In this document: piece after piece, positions 55,401 through 64,000 of the stretch
Position numbering within the stretch: the first letter of the stretch is position 1
How the letters are laid out: every line of letters starts with the position of its first letter
From: Euglena gracilis
Taxonomy: Eukaryota > Euglenida > Euglenophyceae > Euglenales
Length of the DNA stretch: 64,000 bases
Direction of reading: 5' to 3'
NCBI GenBank assembly: GCA_039621445.1
Contig: CP154956.1
Span: 35,437,437-35,501,436 of the forward strand
Notes under the pieces: model-generated
Told to the model about the DNA's origin: nothing
Databases searched by the model: none
The model's input: only the letters and a program-made list of their open reading frames with translations
Translations under genes and position numbers: made by a program

Positions 55401-55454
55401 CCAAAGCTAATTTTAGACCATTGGCCACAAGCATCTCCCTGATCCCTTATTTCA

Positions 55455-55995
55455 TTTGGACAATCCAGCATCTGCATCCACTGCACCGATCCAGTGCCCG
55501 CATCTTGTCTAATATCTGCATCTTGTCCAGCATCTGCATCTTGCCCCATATCAACATCCATTGCATCATGTCCAGTATCTGCAACCACTGCATCTTGTCC
55601 AGTACCAGCAACTACTCCATCTTGTCCAGTATGTGCATCTTGTCCAGTACCTGCATCTTGTCTAATATCTTAATCTTGTCCAGTATCTGCATCGATTGCA
55701 TCTTGTCCAGCACCTGCATCCACTGCATCTTGTCCGGTATCTTATCCATTACATCTTGTCTAGCATCTGCATTTTGTACAGCATCTGCATCTTGTCCAGC
55801 ATCTGCATTTTGTCCAGCATCTGTGCCTTGTACAGCATCTGCATCTTGTACAGTGTCCGCATATTGTCCAATCTCTGCATCTTATCCAGCATCTACATCC
55901 ATTGCAGCATGTCCAGTATCTGCAACCACTGCATCTTGTCCAGAATCCGCATTCAATGCATCTTGTCCAATATTTGCATCTTGCCCAATGTCGGC
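55455..55995. repeat. 18-bp minisatellite CATCTTGTCCAGTATCTG
   Basis: About 28 diverged 15-21 bp units. On the minus strand short stretches read as GQDADT repeats, but that frame meets a stop (near 55670), so I treat it as non-coding. Confidence 0.9.
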
Positions 55996-56462
55996 GCAAA
56001 ATGGCCAAAAATGCCATAAAATGTGCTCATATTGACCCAAATCAACTCAATATTTGCAAATCAGTGCTAAATAGCCCCAAAGACAGCAAAAATTGATCCA
56101 AAATGGCCAAATGGGTGTAACATTGGAGATTTGTGGGGAAAATATCCAAAAATGGTTTTATTCTTCAAAATATACAAAAAATGCCAGCATCGCCCAGCAT
56201 CACCCCCAACATCGCTCAGCATAGCCCTGCATCATCAGAGGTGCTCGGTCCCGTTGGAGGAGGGCGAGCCACCGGTTAACGTCAACGACGGGCAACCCCC
56301 TTTGCCCTTGGCTGACGGGCGGTGTTTGGTGGGGAGTGTCGCATTGGGATATGACAAGAACGTCCACAAGGGGGGAATGGATGCCATTTTTTTTTAGTGT
56401 CAGAGATTAAATGTCAGGCTTCGGGTTTGGTTGTGGGGGGGGGGGTTGGTGCCCAACGCCAC

Positions 56463-56563
56463 CTGCCCCAGTGTTCAATCAGGAGCCATCCGCCTCCAAA
56501 GCCCAAAAGGTGAACTTCGTGTGCATGACGCGACCAATGCTGGCTTTCGAAGCTGCCCGGTCG
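56463..56563 (-). CDS. MAP2K-like kinase, N-terminal exon
   Basis: 101 bases, phase 0 to 2: GGCCCCCAG|CGA and GGCAG|GTGGCG. Reads SFESQHWSRHAHEVHLLGFG and GGWLLIEHWG. It joins the 46-base exon at 54369 in phase. The true first exon and start codon lie further upstream and were not found. Confidence 0.6.
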
Positions 56564-56599
56564 CTGGGGGCCCAAATTTGCATCGGCGGGCAAGGCAAT

Positions 56600-57105
56600 A
56601 ATGGGCGGCCGCGTCACCGTTCGGCGGCGTTGGGGTGAGGCCGGCCACGGCCCCATGGGTGCACTCCTCGGGGGACTGGAATGCAAAAGGCGACCAAAGA
56701 TCGTCTACGTCCAAATGAAAATGCATGCGACGTGCCACACAGCCGTGCAACTGACCCACCAAAATACGACTCCCCTGCCAATTTTAAGCAAAAATCCAAA
56801 AAGATGACCCCCAAACTTTGCAAATGACTCCAAAATGGATGTTTTTGATTTTTTTGAACCATTTTCCATGTGTCAAAATTAGACACTTTTTGAGACATTT
56901 GTTGATTCTTGTCAAAGATCTGGCCGTTTTGACATATATTTTCAGGGAAGATTTTTTCGGATGCATTCTTCAGCAAAAAAAATACAAAAATCAAAAACTG
57001 GACCCAAAAATGAACTGGACCCCCCTTGGCTTTCAGCAACCAACCCAAAAATTGACCCAGGGGTGCATCACCCTCCCTATGAACACATCCCATCAAGCTG
57101 CACCT
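56600..57105. other. no gene resolved
   Basis: Unique sequence with one open minus frame around 56620-56760; no splice-supported exon. Confidence 0.3.
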
Positions 57106-57109
57106 TGCC

Positions 57110-57520
57110 CAGGCATTTGCTTAAAGACCCCGGGGGGGGGGGGTACTGGCTAGCCAATCGGCTAGACACTGGAAAAAATGGACTAGCCAGAACCCCTCCT
57201 CCCCTCCCGGGGGGGGGGGGGTCCAGGGTCCCCCGGACTGGAAAAATTTTTTCCCCCGGAGCTGCGCGCCGGAGGAAAAATGAGGTTTTTAATAGGTTTT
57301 TGGCTGATTTTGTTCCAAAAATTCCCAAAAATGGCCAAAAACGGGCATTTTCGGCGCTTCGCGCCGGTCACTGGGAAAAAAATTTCCACTAGCTAGCCCT
57401 GCTAGCAGACCCCCCCCCCCCGAGGGGGGGTCTGCTAGAAATCCCACAAGCCAAATTTGGACTAGCTGCAGTCCAGTCCCCCCCCCCGGGGGGTACTGAA
57501 ATCCCTTAAGCGAATGCCTG
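57110..57520. mobile_element. hAT-like MITE, 411 bp, 8-bp duplication ACCTTGCC
   Basis: Ends CAGGCATTTGCTTAAAG and CTTAAGCGAATGCCTG are inverted with one or two mismatches. Flanked by ACCTTGCC at 57102-57109 and 57521-57528. The body aligns with the 34050-34466 copy throughout. Confidence 0.93.
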
Positions 57521-57574
57521 ACCTTGCCATTTATCAAACATGGTGCTGGTGGGGTGATGTGCCTGGATGCATTG

Positions 57575-57895
57575 CTCAACCTGGGGGGGGGGGGACACTT
57601 TCCACTTTCAAAAAACCAGTCAGTCACTTCCCAAAAGGCCAAACTCAATTGGCTTCCAGCCATTTTGGCCTGAGTGGCCAAAAGTTATCAACCCCCCGGG
57701 GGGGGGGGGAGGAAATGGGTGGCTGGTCAAAATTTTCCGGCGCCTTCAGCGCCGGGTGGTCACTTTCGTCCATTCCTGGCCGACGGCCCTGGGGAGGGGA
57801 TCTGGAGCCAAACCCAGTCAGTCACTCGAAAGAACCAGTCAGTGAGTTAGCCAAAAACAGGCAGTCATCCCCCGGGGTGGGGGCACTCATGTAAA
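57575..57895. repeat. decayed copy of the CAGTCAGTCAC MITE
   Basis: Left TGCTCAACC and right GTAAAGCA remain of the ends; CAGTCAGTCAC, CCGGCGCCTTCAGCGCCGG and paired runs match the 13.2-kb copy. No duplication visible. Confidence 0.6.
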
Positions 57896-58162
57896 GCAAC
57901 GGGAAACAGCAGACTGACGGTCTGTCAGTGATCTGAATATTTGTCGTTGATTGAACTTTTGTCGCCTCTCACAACAACCTGCCCCCCCCCCCCAATCCTG
58001 GAACACCTTCCATTTTGATTCAACAGACCTCCCAGTCTGCTGACTCCCGAGTAATCCCTTCAGGCAACCGTTGCCTGCTAAACACCCGATAACTCCCCTC
58101 CCCCCCGCGGCTCACCAAACCCTGGAACCACCCACCAACACCTCCCTGAGGCTTTTCCAATA

Positions 58163-58168
58163 TTTATT
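58163..58168 (-). terminator. AATAAA polyadenylation signal
   Basis: The minus strand reads GAAAATAAATATTGG, 287 bases below the stop at 58455. Confidence 0.5.
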
Positions 58169-58454
58169 TTCAAAAAATTTGAAAAGGCTTGATCAACTCG
58201 GCTGGCTTAGGTTATGGGTGGAAAAAATATATCACACCGAGGGAAGGTGGGTTGTTATGGGTTGTTGGGCGGCTGGTTGTTATGGTGTAACCGAAAACCG
58301 AGAAACCAAAAACATCCCACTGGGTCGGGATTTGCCGCCAAAATTGTTGAGGTACACACATCAACCCCCCTTTAAAACACTATTTTGGACGATTTCCCGC
58401 CCCCCTTTCCATTTTCCCATTTTCCCCTTTCCCTTTTTTTGGCGCGACTTTTCG

Positions 58455-58530
58455 TTACAGCTGGCTGACTCGCTCCGAGAATTGTTTCACCCCCCCCCCA
58501 TTGGGCAGATGCTGTTGGGAAAACAGGTGC
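58455..58530 (-). CDS. unrecognised gene, terminal exon
   Basis: Acceptor CCTGCACAG|G (phase 2), 24 residues HLFSQQHLPNGGGVKQFSER and VSQL, then TAA at 58455-58457. Confidence 0.7.
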
Positions 58531-58722
58531 CTGTGCAGGCTCACAAAACGCTGCAGTGCAAAAAGCGCCGTCTAAGAATCTCAAACTAAATTCTCAACCC
58601 TAAGGTGTTTGTTCTTGTTCTTTGGCGGAGAATAAACACAAATATTGCTAATTTGTGTTTAAATATAACGCACTGGCACCCATGGTGAGCTAGTTTGACA
58701 CCCAGAGAACATGAATACTTAC

Positions 58723-58853
58723 TGTAACACAATAAAGAACTCTGCCTCTTCGGGAAAACATGGGTGCGATATGGTTGCCACGTGCAGGCCCCAGAGCGAG
58801 TGCACACCGCTCGCTTTTGAAACAAAAGCGAGCCCTTCCCAATATCCGTACCG
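58723..58853 (-). CDS. unrecognised gene, penultimate exon
   Basis: Acceptor TTGCCCCAG|CGG, full-consensus donor ACA|GTAAGT; 131 bases, phase 0 to 2. Reads RYGYWEGLAFVSKASGVHSL, WGLHVATISHPCFPEEAEFF and IVLQ. Ordered, hydrophobic/aromatic sequence unlike the disordered exons elsewhere. Confidence 0.75.
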
Positions 58854-58962
58854 CTGGGGCAACGAGGTCATCACGCCCTGTGTTTCCAACCCATCCATGA
58901 TGTAAGCAGTGAAGACAATGACCGCCGAGGCACCGGTGGCCGTGGGGAGTGGAGAGGCAGAC

Positions 58963-59059
58963 CTCCACGAACTCGGTCCCCTCCGCCGTCACCACAAACG
59001 GCGAGTTCTGGATGGTGCCCGAGAAAGCGATGGGCTTCCCATCCACCCCGCAATGGAAT
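58963..59059 (-). CDS. unrecognised gene, internal exon
   Basis: Acceptor GTGGCAG|A, donor GAG|GTCTGC; 97 bases, phase 2 to 0. Reads FHCGVDGKPIAFSGTIQNSP and FVVTAEGTEFVE; the alternating pattern suggests beta strands. Confidence 0.75.
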
Positions 59060-59254
59060 CTGCCACGGGGAGGGCAGGCTACAACCATGCCTATTCCTCT
59101 GCTTATTCAACTGCAGCTCAACTTGTTCAATGCCCCCCCCCAAGAGCTTCTGGTGTTGGCAAAGAAAACCTTCCTGGGGGTTAAACGTCCGCGAAATTTC
59201 TGTTCCTTCAGGTTTGCCTAAACATTTTCCATGCACATAATTGCTTTGCAATAC

Positions 59255-59326
59255 CTGTGCTTCTGGGAGATGCCACAAGGGAGGTCAACAAGGGGAGAAT
59301 GCAGTTTGCCTTGAGCACTTGGAACT
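59255..59326 (-). CDS. unrecognised gene, internal exon
   Basis: Acceptor ACGTAG|A, donor CACAG|GTATTG; 72 bases, phase 2 to 2. Reads VPSAQGKLHSPLVDLPCGIS and QKH. Confidence 0.65.
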
Positions 59327-59485
59327 CTACGTCCAGTTGGATACTCACGTGCTGTGTGTGTGGATTCTGCATTCTGAACATGCAACACTGATTGATCATC
59401 ACAAACCCAAACACACCCAAAACACACCACCACCTGCCTGCACCGCATGGAAACCCACATTCACGGCACCCACCCTCTCCCACAC

Positions 59486-59649
59486 CTCAAGGATCCCTTG
59501 TTGACCGGGTAGCGCGGGGCGGGCGGGCTGTTGACCCGAATGTGTAGCGGGAGCCGGGGCTTGCACGGCGGCGGCTTGAAATGCATCGCCACATCAGCGG
59601 GGTCGGGGCACAGTGCTGCCAGCGGGGGGCAGACGCTGGTCGAAATGGC
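59486..59649 (-). CDS. unrecognised gene, exon opening the resolved 3' model
   Basis: Acceptor CTGAG|GCC (phase 0, the weakest junction), donor TTGAG|GTGTGG (phase 2); 164 bases. Reads DPADVAMHFKPPPCKPRLPL and HIRVNSPPAPRYPVNKGSL. The five exons from here to 58455 total 540 bases, 179 codons plus stop, with every phase compatible. I do not recognise the product: about 60 Pro/basic residues, then about 110 residues that look globular and beta-rich. Function unknown. Confidence 0.7.
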
Positions 59650-60684
59650 CTCAGAAAGGCCCCCCCCCCGCCTCTGGCACTTGTCCGGGCGATTGAAGAA
59701 AAGGCCGGGAAACAACCTTGGGGGGCCAAGCTCTTCCCCTCTCTTCCTCACATGCAAGCTTTCCCCCTCAAATTGGCTTCCGGCCCTAACTTGCGATGTT
59801 GGCCTCCCATTTTCAGGATTTTTTTTTGGCCTGTTTTGCGCACAGCCCACCGAAATTCTCTGCAGCTAGCGCCGGGGGGAGCCTGCCTTTGGGTTATCGC
59901 CTCTTCTAGCTTGCCGCAGAATTTCTGCTTCTTCACCCACCCCTTCCACGACCTCTGGAAAATTGAAAATGGCAGCCAGGAATTCCTTTTGCTTAGACGG
60001 CCGGGAATGCACTTTTCTTGTTCAGTCACAAAATTCTGGCAGTTTTAGTGAAAATGCGCATCCGCGCATTCCGGAAGCGGAGTGCACCTGCGCATTCTGA
60101 ATGGTTTGATGCCTCTTCCAGATTGGGGGTAAACACCACAAAAATGAGCTGTTTGGATGTTGCACGACCACAGGGACCACCCCCTTGTATACTGCTTCAA
60201 CTGCGTATCATGCTGCTTACAGCTGTTTCATGACGACTGCGGTACAGTGCGTGGCTGGATACACATTCGGCACACTCTACACGACATGCGGAACACGGGC
60301 GACACAGGCCAAAATGGACCTAGGTGCGCCACCTTGTGTTCACCGATGTGTGCTGATGGCTTCCGGGGGCAGGACCTGGTGAACCCGCGATGATCATGGG
60401 AACTCCTTGCAGCCATAGAGACACAGCCCTCCCAAGGTCAAAACAATGGGGGTATCAGGGCCGAAGAATGCGCACCTGCACATTTTTTGGAAACGAAAAA
60501 GAATGCGCAGGTGCGCATTTTTTGGAATGGACACAGGCTGTGGGAAGGGGGGAATACACGCATGCGCATTGATGTTGAAGGACGCACTGGGTATGGCCTG
60601 TTGTTTGCCTGCCTTGAATTCGAGTTGTGCAGCGCCATGATGTGGTTTCAGGCCTGCAGAACATGGGTTTTTGGGGGGAGATGA

Positions 60685-60732
60685 ACCAAAAGAATCATCC
60701 TTGGCAACAATGTCGCTGTACCAGACCACACC
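60685..60732 (-). CDS. unrecognised gene, exon (3' end approximate)
   Basis: The acceptor CATTTCAG|GGT is phase 0, in frame with the exon above. Reads GVVWYSDIVAKDDSF; a donor may lie at TTTTG|GTTCAT. Confidence 0.5.
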
Positions 60733-60797
60733 CTGAAATGCGACACCTGCAGCGGTGTGGAAAATCCTAGGTGTTCGTGTCACAACACACAGGCAAC

Positions 60798-60995
60798 CGT
60801 GCCCCACCCGGCGGAGGTGATGGGCCGGTTGTTGCCGGTTGTCCCCAGTGCAATAAGCACTGGGGATTGTGTCTGGTTCCACACACAGCCTCGAGAGCGA
60901 AACACGCCATCCATATTCCACTCCATGGAAAATGGATGAGAAAGGGACTTCAGTGCCCGAGGGAATTCCTCAGTGACGGGCACCCCGATTCCCAA
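60798..60995 (-). CDS. unrecognised gene, 66-codon exon
   Basis: Phase 0 to phase 0: GACCGCAG|TTG and ACG|GTTGCC. Reads GIGVPVTEEFPRALKSLSHP, MEWNMDGVFRSRGCVWNQTQ and SPVLIALGTTGNNRPITSAG. Well-formed, ordered sequence; no family recognised. Confidence 0.65.
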
Positions 60996-61186
60996 CTGCG
61001 GTCAGCAGTCTTTCATGCCATGAGTGAAAAGCCGGCGAATGCGCACTTGCACAAAAAAAAGTCCTGTGCCTTTCTTTAAATCACAGCCACACTGCTGAAT
61101 TTTGTACTCCCAGGTGGGCCTGCCTCCACCCAAGCTAACTCCCCCCGCCTGGCCTGGGTTTAAAACCACACGGCTGAAATGTGGAC

Positions 61187-61386
61187 CTCCCTGCGAGGAT
61201 CCAATGGTGTCCGGGGACGAGGCAGCCCTGGAGCGAAACACGGCAGAGGAGGACCACCCCCTGTGGCCTTGTTGGCAACAAACGTCACCCACCACACAGA
61301 ACCCGTTTTTATCATGTACTCAGAGTCGACGCTCCAGCACTGAAACCACACAACCCCTGGCCGCTGTGAAGGCCAAGGAACCCCAT
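61187..61386 (-). CDS. unrecognised gene, about 66-codon exon
   Basis: Acceptor CATTGCAG|AT (phase 1), donor GAG|GTCCAC (phase 0), in frame with the 60798-60995 exon. Reads VPWPSQRPGVVWFQCWSVDS and MIKTGSVWWVTFVANKATGG; tryptophan-rich with beta-strand character. Confidence 0.65.
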
Positions 61387-61479
61387 CTGCAATGGATGAA
61401 GTCAAACATGGCACATCGGGGTGAATGCGCCCCTGCGCATTCCCTTCTTCTGTCTCCCCTTGAAGCACCCTGGTGGGAG

Positions 61480-61650
61480 GTTGCCGCACAGGGCCATTCC
61501 AAACAACTCAGGACACAAAATGGAGGCACAGCCCAGGAGACGTCCACCCTGCTCTGGCGGCATCCACCTGTGCAATGAGATGCCTCTGAAATCGCTAACA
61601 GACCACCAGTGCACCATGGGGGTTGCCCTGCCATAATGCTGTGCCAGCAC
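61480..61650 (-). CDS. coding-looking segment (approximate)
   Basis: Two overlapping minus frames are open. One reads HYGRATPMVHWWSVSDFRGI and then reaches CACAG|GTGGAT; another reads VDVSWAVPPFCVL. At least one exon here is needed to connect 62887 to 61386 in phase. Confidence 0.35.
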
Positions 61651-62216
61651 TGGGTTCAGGAGTGCGAGACACAGCTCCCCACAACACGGAGAATGCGCAC
61701 ATGCATGCGCACTCCCCCTCACGGAATGAGCAGGTGCGCACTTTTGTGGATGCCCAGCGCTGCTCCCCTCCTGCCCTCCTGCACATAGAATCACAGCCAG
61801 CCAGCGAAGGAATGGGCTCAAGAGTGTGCACGTGCTCATTCTTGTGCCTCATGCAACCTCGAGAGGAGTCATTTATGTTGTTTGTCAGGGCTGTTCTGGT
61901 GGATGTAGTCTGGAGGTCCGCTCCGTAGCTTTTAAAACCAGTGACACATAGGAAAGGAGTGCAAGCCAGCCCCCCCCCCCCCCGTTCCATACCCAGCACC
62001 CCTTCCCAAACCCCATACCTAAACACAGGTGGTCGCACAGATGGTGATGTGCCGTGGCACCTATGAGAAGGGCCCGCGGGCTGCGTGCGGCACCGGAGGG
62101 ATGATATGCCTACATGTGTCAAGGAGGGGTGCAGTGCACCGTGTGGAATGGCAAACAGCAGGCATCCCGAGGAGGGTAACGAGCCCTCCCCTGCAGACAC
62201 CTGGTGTTGATTTAAA

Positions 62217-62217
62217 C

Positions 62218-62287
<70 letters not shown>
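62217..62287. repeat. (CA)n microsatellite
   Basis: About 34 CA units. Confidence 0.97.
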
Positions 62288-62289
<2 letters not shown>

Positions 62290-62482
62290 CACCACTCTCT
62301 GAAAGCAGACTACAGGCACACACCAAACATTCGCCAACGCCCCCTCGTGCCCTGCTTCCAGCACAGGGCACAGAACCTCCTCTCCACTCTAACCGTATAG
62401 CCAACAGTGCCCCCCTTTCCACAACCACCCCCGGGCGCCACAATAACTATCCAAAACTTCAGGAAAAGGCCGGGACGGGGAG

Positions 62483-62506
62483 GTGAATGCGCACCTGCGC
62501 ATTCAC
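62483..62506. promoter_or_regulatory. 24-bp palindrome GTGAATGCGCA-CC-TGCGCATTCAC
   Basis: Best copy of a dispersed motif with core GAATGCGCA-NN-TGCGCATTC. Other copies near 60053, 60081, 60466, 60501, 61037, 61423, 61691 and 61723. A protein-binding role is only a guess. Confidence 0.5.
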
Positions 62507-62886
62507 TGGGCACCACAAAACAGGAGGGACAGCGACAGGTACAACGGCTTCACCTGACCAGGGTTCGTCCTCCTGAAACAGCGTTTTGTGTCGCACCTGC
62601 TTCGGCAGACGGGGTTTCCCCCCTGGTCAGTGGAGGTGGTAAACCGTCATTTTGAAAACGAAAAAAATTGGTATACCCAGAAAAAATCACGGGGGTCGAA
62701 GGTGCTGGTACCCATTTTGGTACCAGGGGTACCAAACTGAAACCAGCTGACGGATGCGCCGTCCCGTGAAGTGATGGGAACACAGTTGGTCAAAAAAGAA
62801 TGCGCCGGTCGCAAAAAAAAACCACCAAAAATGAAAAGTGCATGCCCGGCCGTCTAGGTTTCGGGCAAAGGTGGTGCTTTGCTCAC

Positions 62887-62963
62887 CATCCTGCCACCGA
62901 CAACAAGGTGACGAAGCTCGACAACGGTTCTTACAAGAGTGGTGGGCATCTCCTCGCCACCAT
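62887..62963 (-). CDS. unrecognised gene, second exon
   Basis: 77 bases, phase 1 to 0: GGGTCAG|AT and ATG|GTGAGC. Reads GGEEMPTTLVRTVVELRHLV and VGGRM. The phase matches the exon above exactly. Confidence 0.6.
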
Positions 62964-63004
62964 CTGACCCCAGGACGTCCAACGTACACCACCACATTGC
63001 TAAC

Positions 63005-63155
63005 CCCGGCAGGTGACACTTTCCACAAACACCTTTGAACTCCCCCCCACCAACCGCCACTTCGCAAGTAGACCAGGGGTGCATCCGCCATCAGTGCACA
63101 ATGCAGGATGTGACGTTGGGGTCTCGCCATTTGCGGGCGAGACCAGCCGCGACAT
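63005..63155 (-). CDS. unrecognised gene, candidate first exon
   Basis: No acceptor is visible upstream, but an ATG at 63153-63155 opens the frame MSRLVSPANGETPTSHPALC and continues LAKWRLVGGSSKVFVESVTC to CCGGG|GTTAGC (phase 1). I chose this Met because the C-rich, AG-free sequence just above it offers no splice site. No signal peptide or membrane segment. The gene would run from here to 58455; at least two internal exons are unresolved. Confidence 0.5.
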
Positions 63156-63409
63156 GCAAAGGAGGGGGGCAGGAGGAAGGAGGTTTGAGGGGCACTGTGT
63201 GCATCCGTCCACGACCCATTTAAGAGACCTTTCCCCAAATAAAGATCCGAATAAGATTTGCGACACATTTTTTACACTTTAAATCCCCATTTCGGGACAA
63301 ATTCTAATTCAAGGTCCCATTTCGGCTTCTTTTGGCATCCGTATGCCTTGCAGATGTGGGTCGCGCGGGGGGGGGGTGCATGGGATCGTGGGCAGGGTTG
63401 GGCTAATTC

Positions 63410-63660
63410 TTCTCCGGGCCTGAATGACCCCTCACTGACCGCGTGCCTTTTGTGAACGTGTGGTCAGTGGACCTTAGCCAGTTGGGTGCACCACCTTTGA
63501 TATTTACCTCCTGTGCCGAAGGACATTGTTGAGTGAACAGGAAAACAAAAGGCGAAAAGGCGAGGAGTGCTGGGCGGTGAATATCCCTGTGCCTGAGGGA
63601 CGACAGCATAACCTCTGACCAGGGCCCTCCCCCCAAGGTGGCTGCCCCTGCCCCGCACAC
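63410..63660 (-). CDS. coding-looking segment above the candidate start (approximate)
   Basis: The minus frame contains MLSSLRHRDIHRPALLAFSP and NIKGGAPNWLRSTDHTFTKG. Could be an upstream exon (which would overturn the start above) or the end of another gene. Confidence 0.3.
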
Positions 63661-64000
63661 ACCGCGGCAAGGCGGGTCAGGTTGAGGGGGCGCTGGGGAC
63701 GACGGACTGGCGGAGGGGGACGTGTGGACCAGCCATTACCCCTGTCACGGCCAGGGTAGGAGGTAGGAGGGGGGGCAGAGGGAGAGGGGGTCAGAGGGGG
63801 TGAGGGGATGTGGCGGGACGGGTCAGAGGGGCGGCTTGGACCATATAGTGTGACGGGGCGGGGGGGGGTCGGGTCGGGGGGGGGTGGAGGCTTTTTTGGG
63901 CTGCGGCCGGGGTTGGCAGCAGGGTGGGGTTTCCGAAGGCGATGGGGGGGGGGGGAGGTGGCTGCCGTCGGGGGGGGGGGGAGCAGTGGGGGTTGCCGTG
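63661..64000. other. G-rich edge, no gene seen
   Basis: Runs of G and GGGT/GGAGG with no supportable exon. Confidence 0.5.

Noticed and set aside
55421-56035. 204-codon plus-strand ORF, Ile/Ser/Cys-rich
   Set aside because: It is a translation of the 18-bp minisatellite with no independent evidence.
58071-58589. 172-codon plus-strand ORF from ATG to TAA
   Set aside because: It overlaps the well-supported minus-strand terminal exon and 3' UTR, has low-complexity Phe/Pro stretches and no splice or domain support.
60157-60393. Plus-strand ORF with CFNCVSCCLQLFHDDC resembling a second PHD or RING finger
   Set aside because: Cysteine spacing does not fit either domain well, it is on the opposite strand to the surrounding gene, and no element ends flank it.

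Overview
This window is nuclear DNA from a unicellular eukaryote. It has long GT-AG introns, short GC-rich exons, abundant microsatellites and many short inverted-repeat transposons; I see no operon, Shine-Dalgarno or replicon structure. One gene carries the valine/glutamate repeats of alveolins (VEKVVEKVV, VERVVERIV and similar), the cortical proteins of alveolates. The best guess is therefore an alveolate with a large, repeat-rich genome, either a dinoflagellate or a chromerid. Every host coding segment I can support is on the minus strand, which would fit a one-directional gene cluster. All exon models were read by eye from splice signals, frame and phase. Where I give exact ends the phases agree. 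Entries marked 'approximate' are coding-looking segments without resolved ends.

Layout, read from the right (the direction of transcription). (1) About 63.2-58.2 kb: a gene with a candidate ATG at 63155, whose last five exons (59649-58455) join without a phase conflict and are followed by AATAAA. I do not recognise the product. (2) About 56.6 kb to about 40.9 kb, perhaps to 37.8 kb: a MAP2K-like (STE7) protein kinase. It has separate exons for the glycine loop, the ATP lysine, strands beta4-5, the hinge, the catalytic loop, DFG to APE, and the C-lobe, followed by a basic C-terminal extension. About 6 kb with several low-complexity coding segments separates the hinge and catalytic-loop exons. 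(3) 37.8-23 kb: mostly repeats. These include three head-to-tail copies of a 2.0-2.2 kb compound satellite (23.66-29.91 kb), and a possible gene 3' end at 30.6-31.3 kb. (4) 22.9-12.6 kb: coding segments of one or more unrecognised genes, with stops at 20593 and 12574. (5) 11.6-2.1 kb: further proline/alanine-rich exons leading into the alveolin gene, which ends at 2118.

The mobile fraction is the most informative part. One family has hAT-like ends (CAGGCTT...) and 8-bp target duplications; five copies have perfect duplications, apart from one family relative with a different end (CATACCATTG). A second family has C-run/G-run ends and duplicates TA, and one insertion can be compared with a paralogous uninterrupted site in the same window. 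At the left edge a roughly 1.03-kb element with about 40-bp terminal inverted repeats encloses a plus-strand ORF with a PHD-type zinc-finger signature, next to a perfect 50-bp-arm hairpin. A 20-bp palindrome is scattered about ten times across 60.0-62.8 kb.
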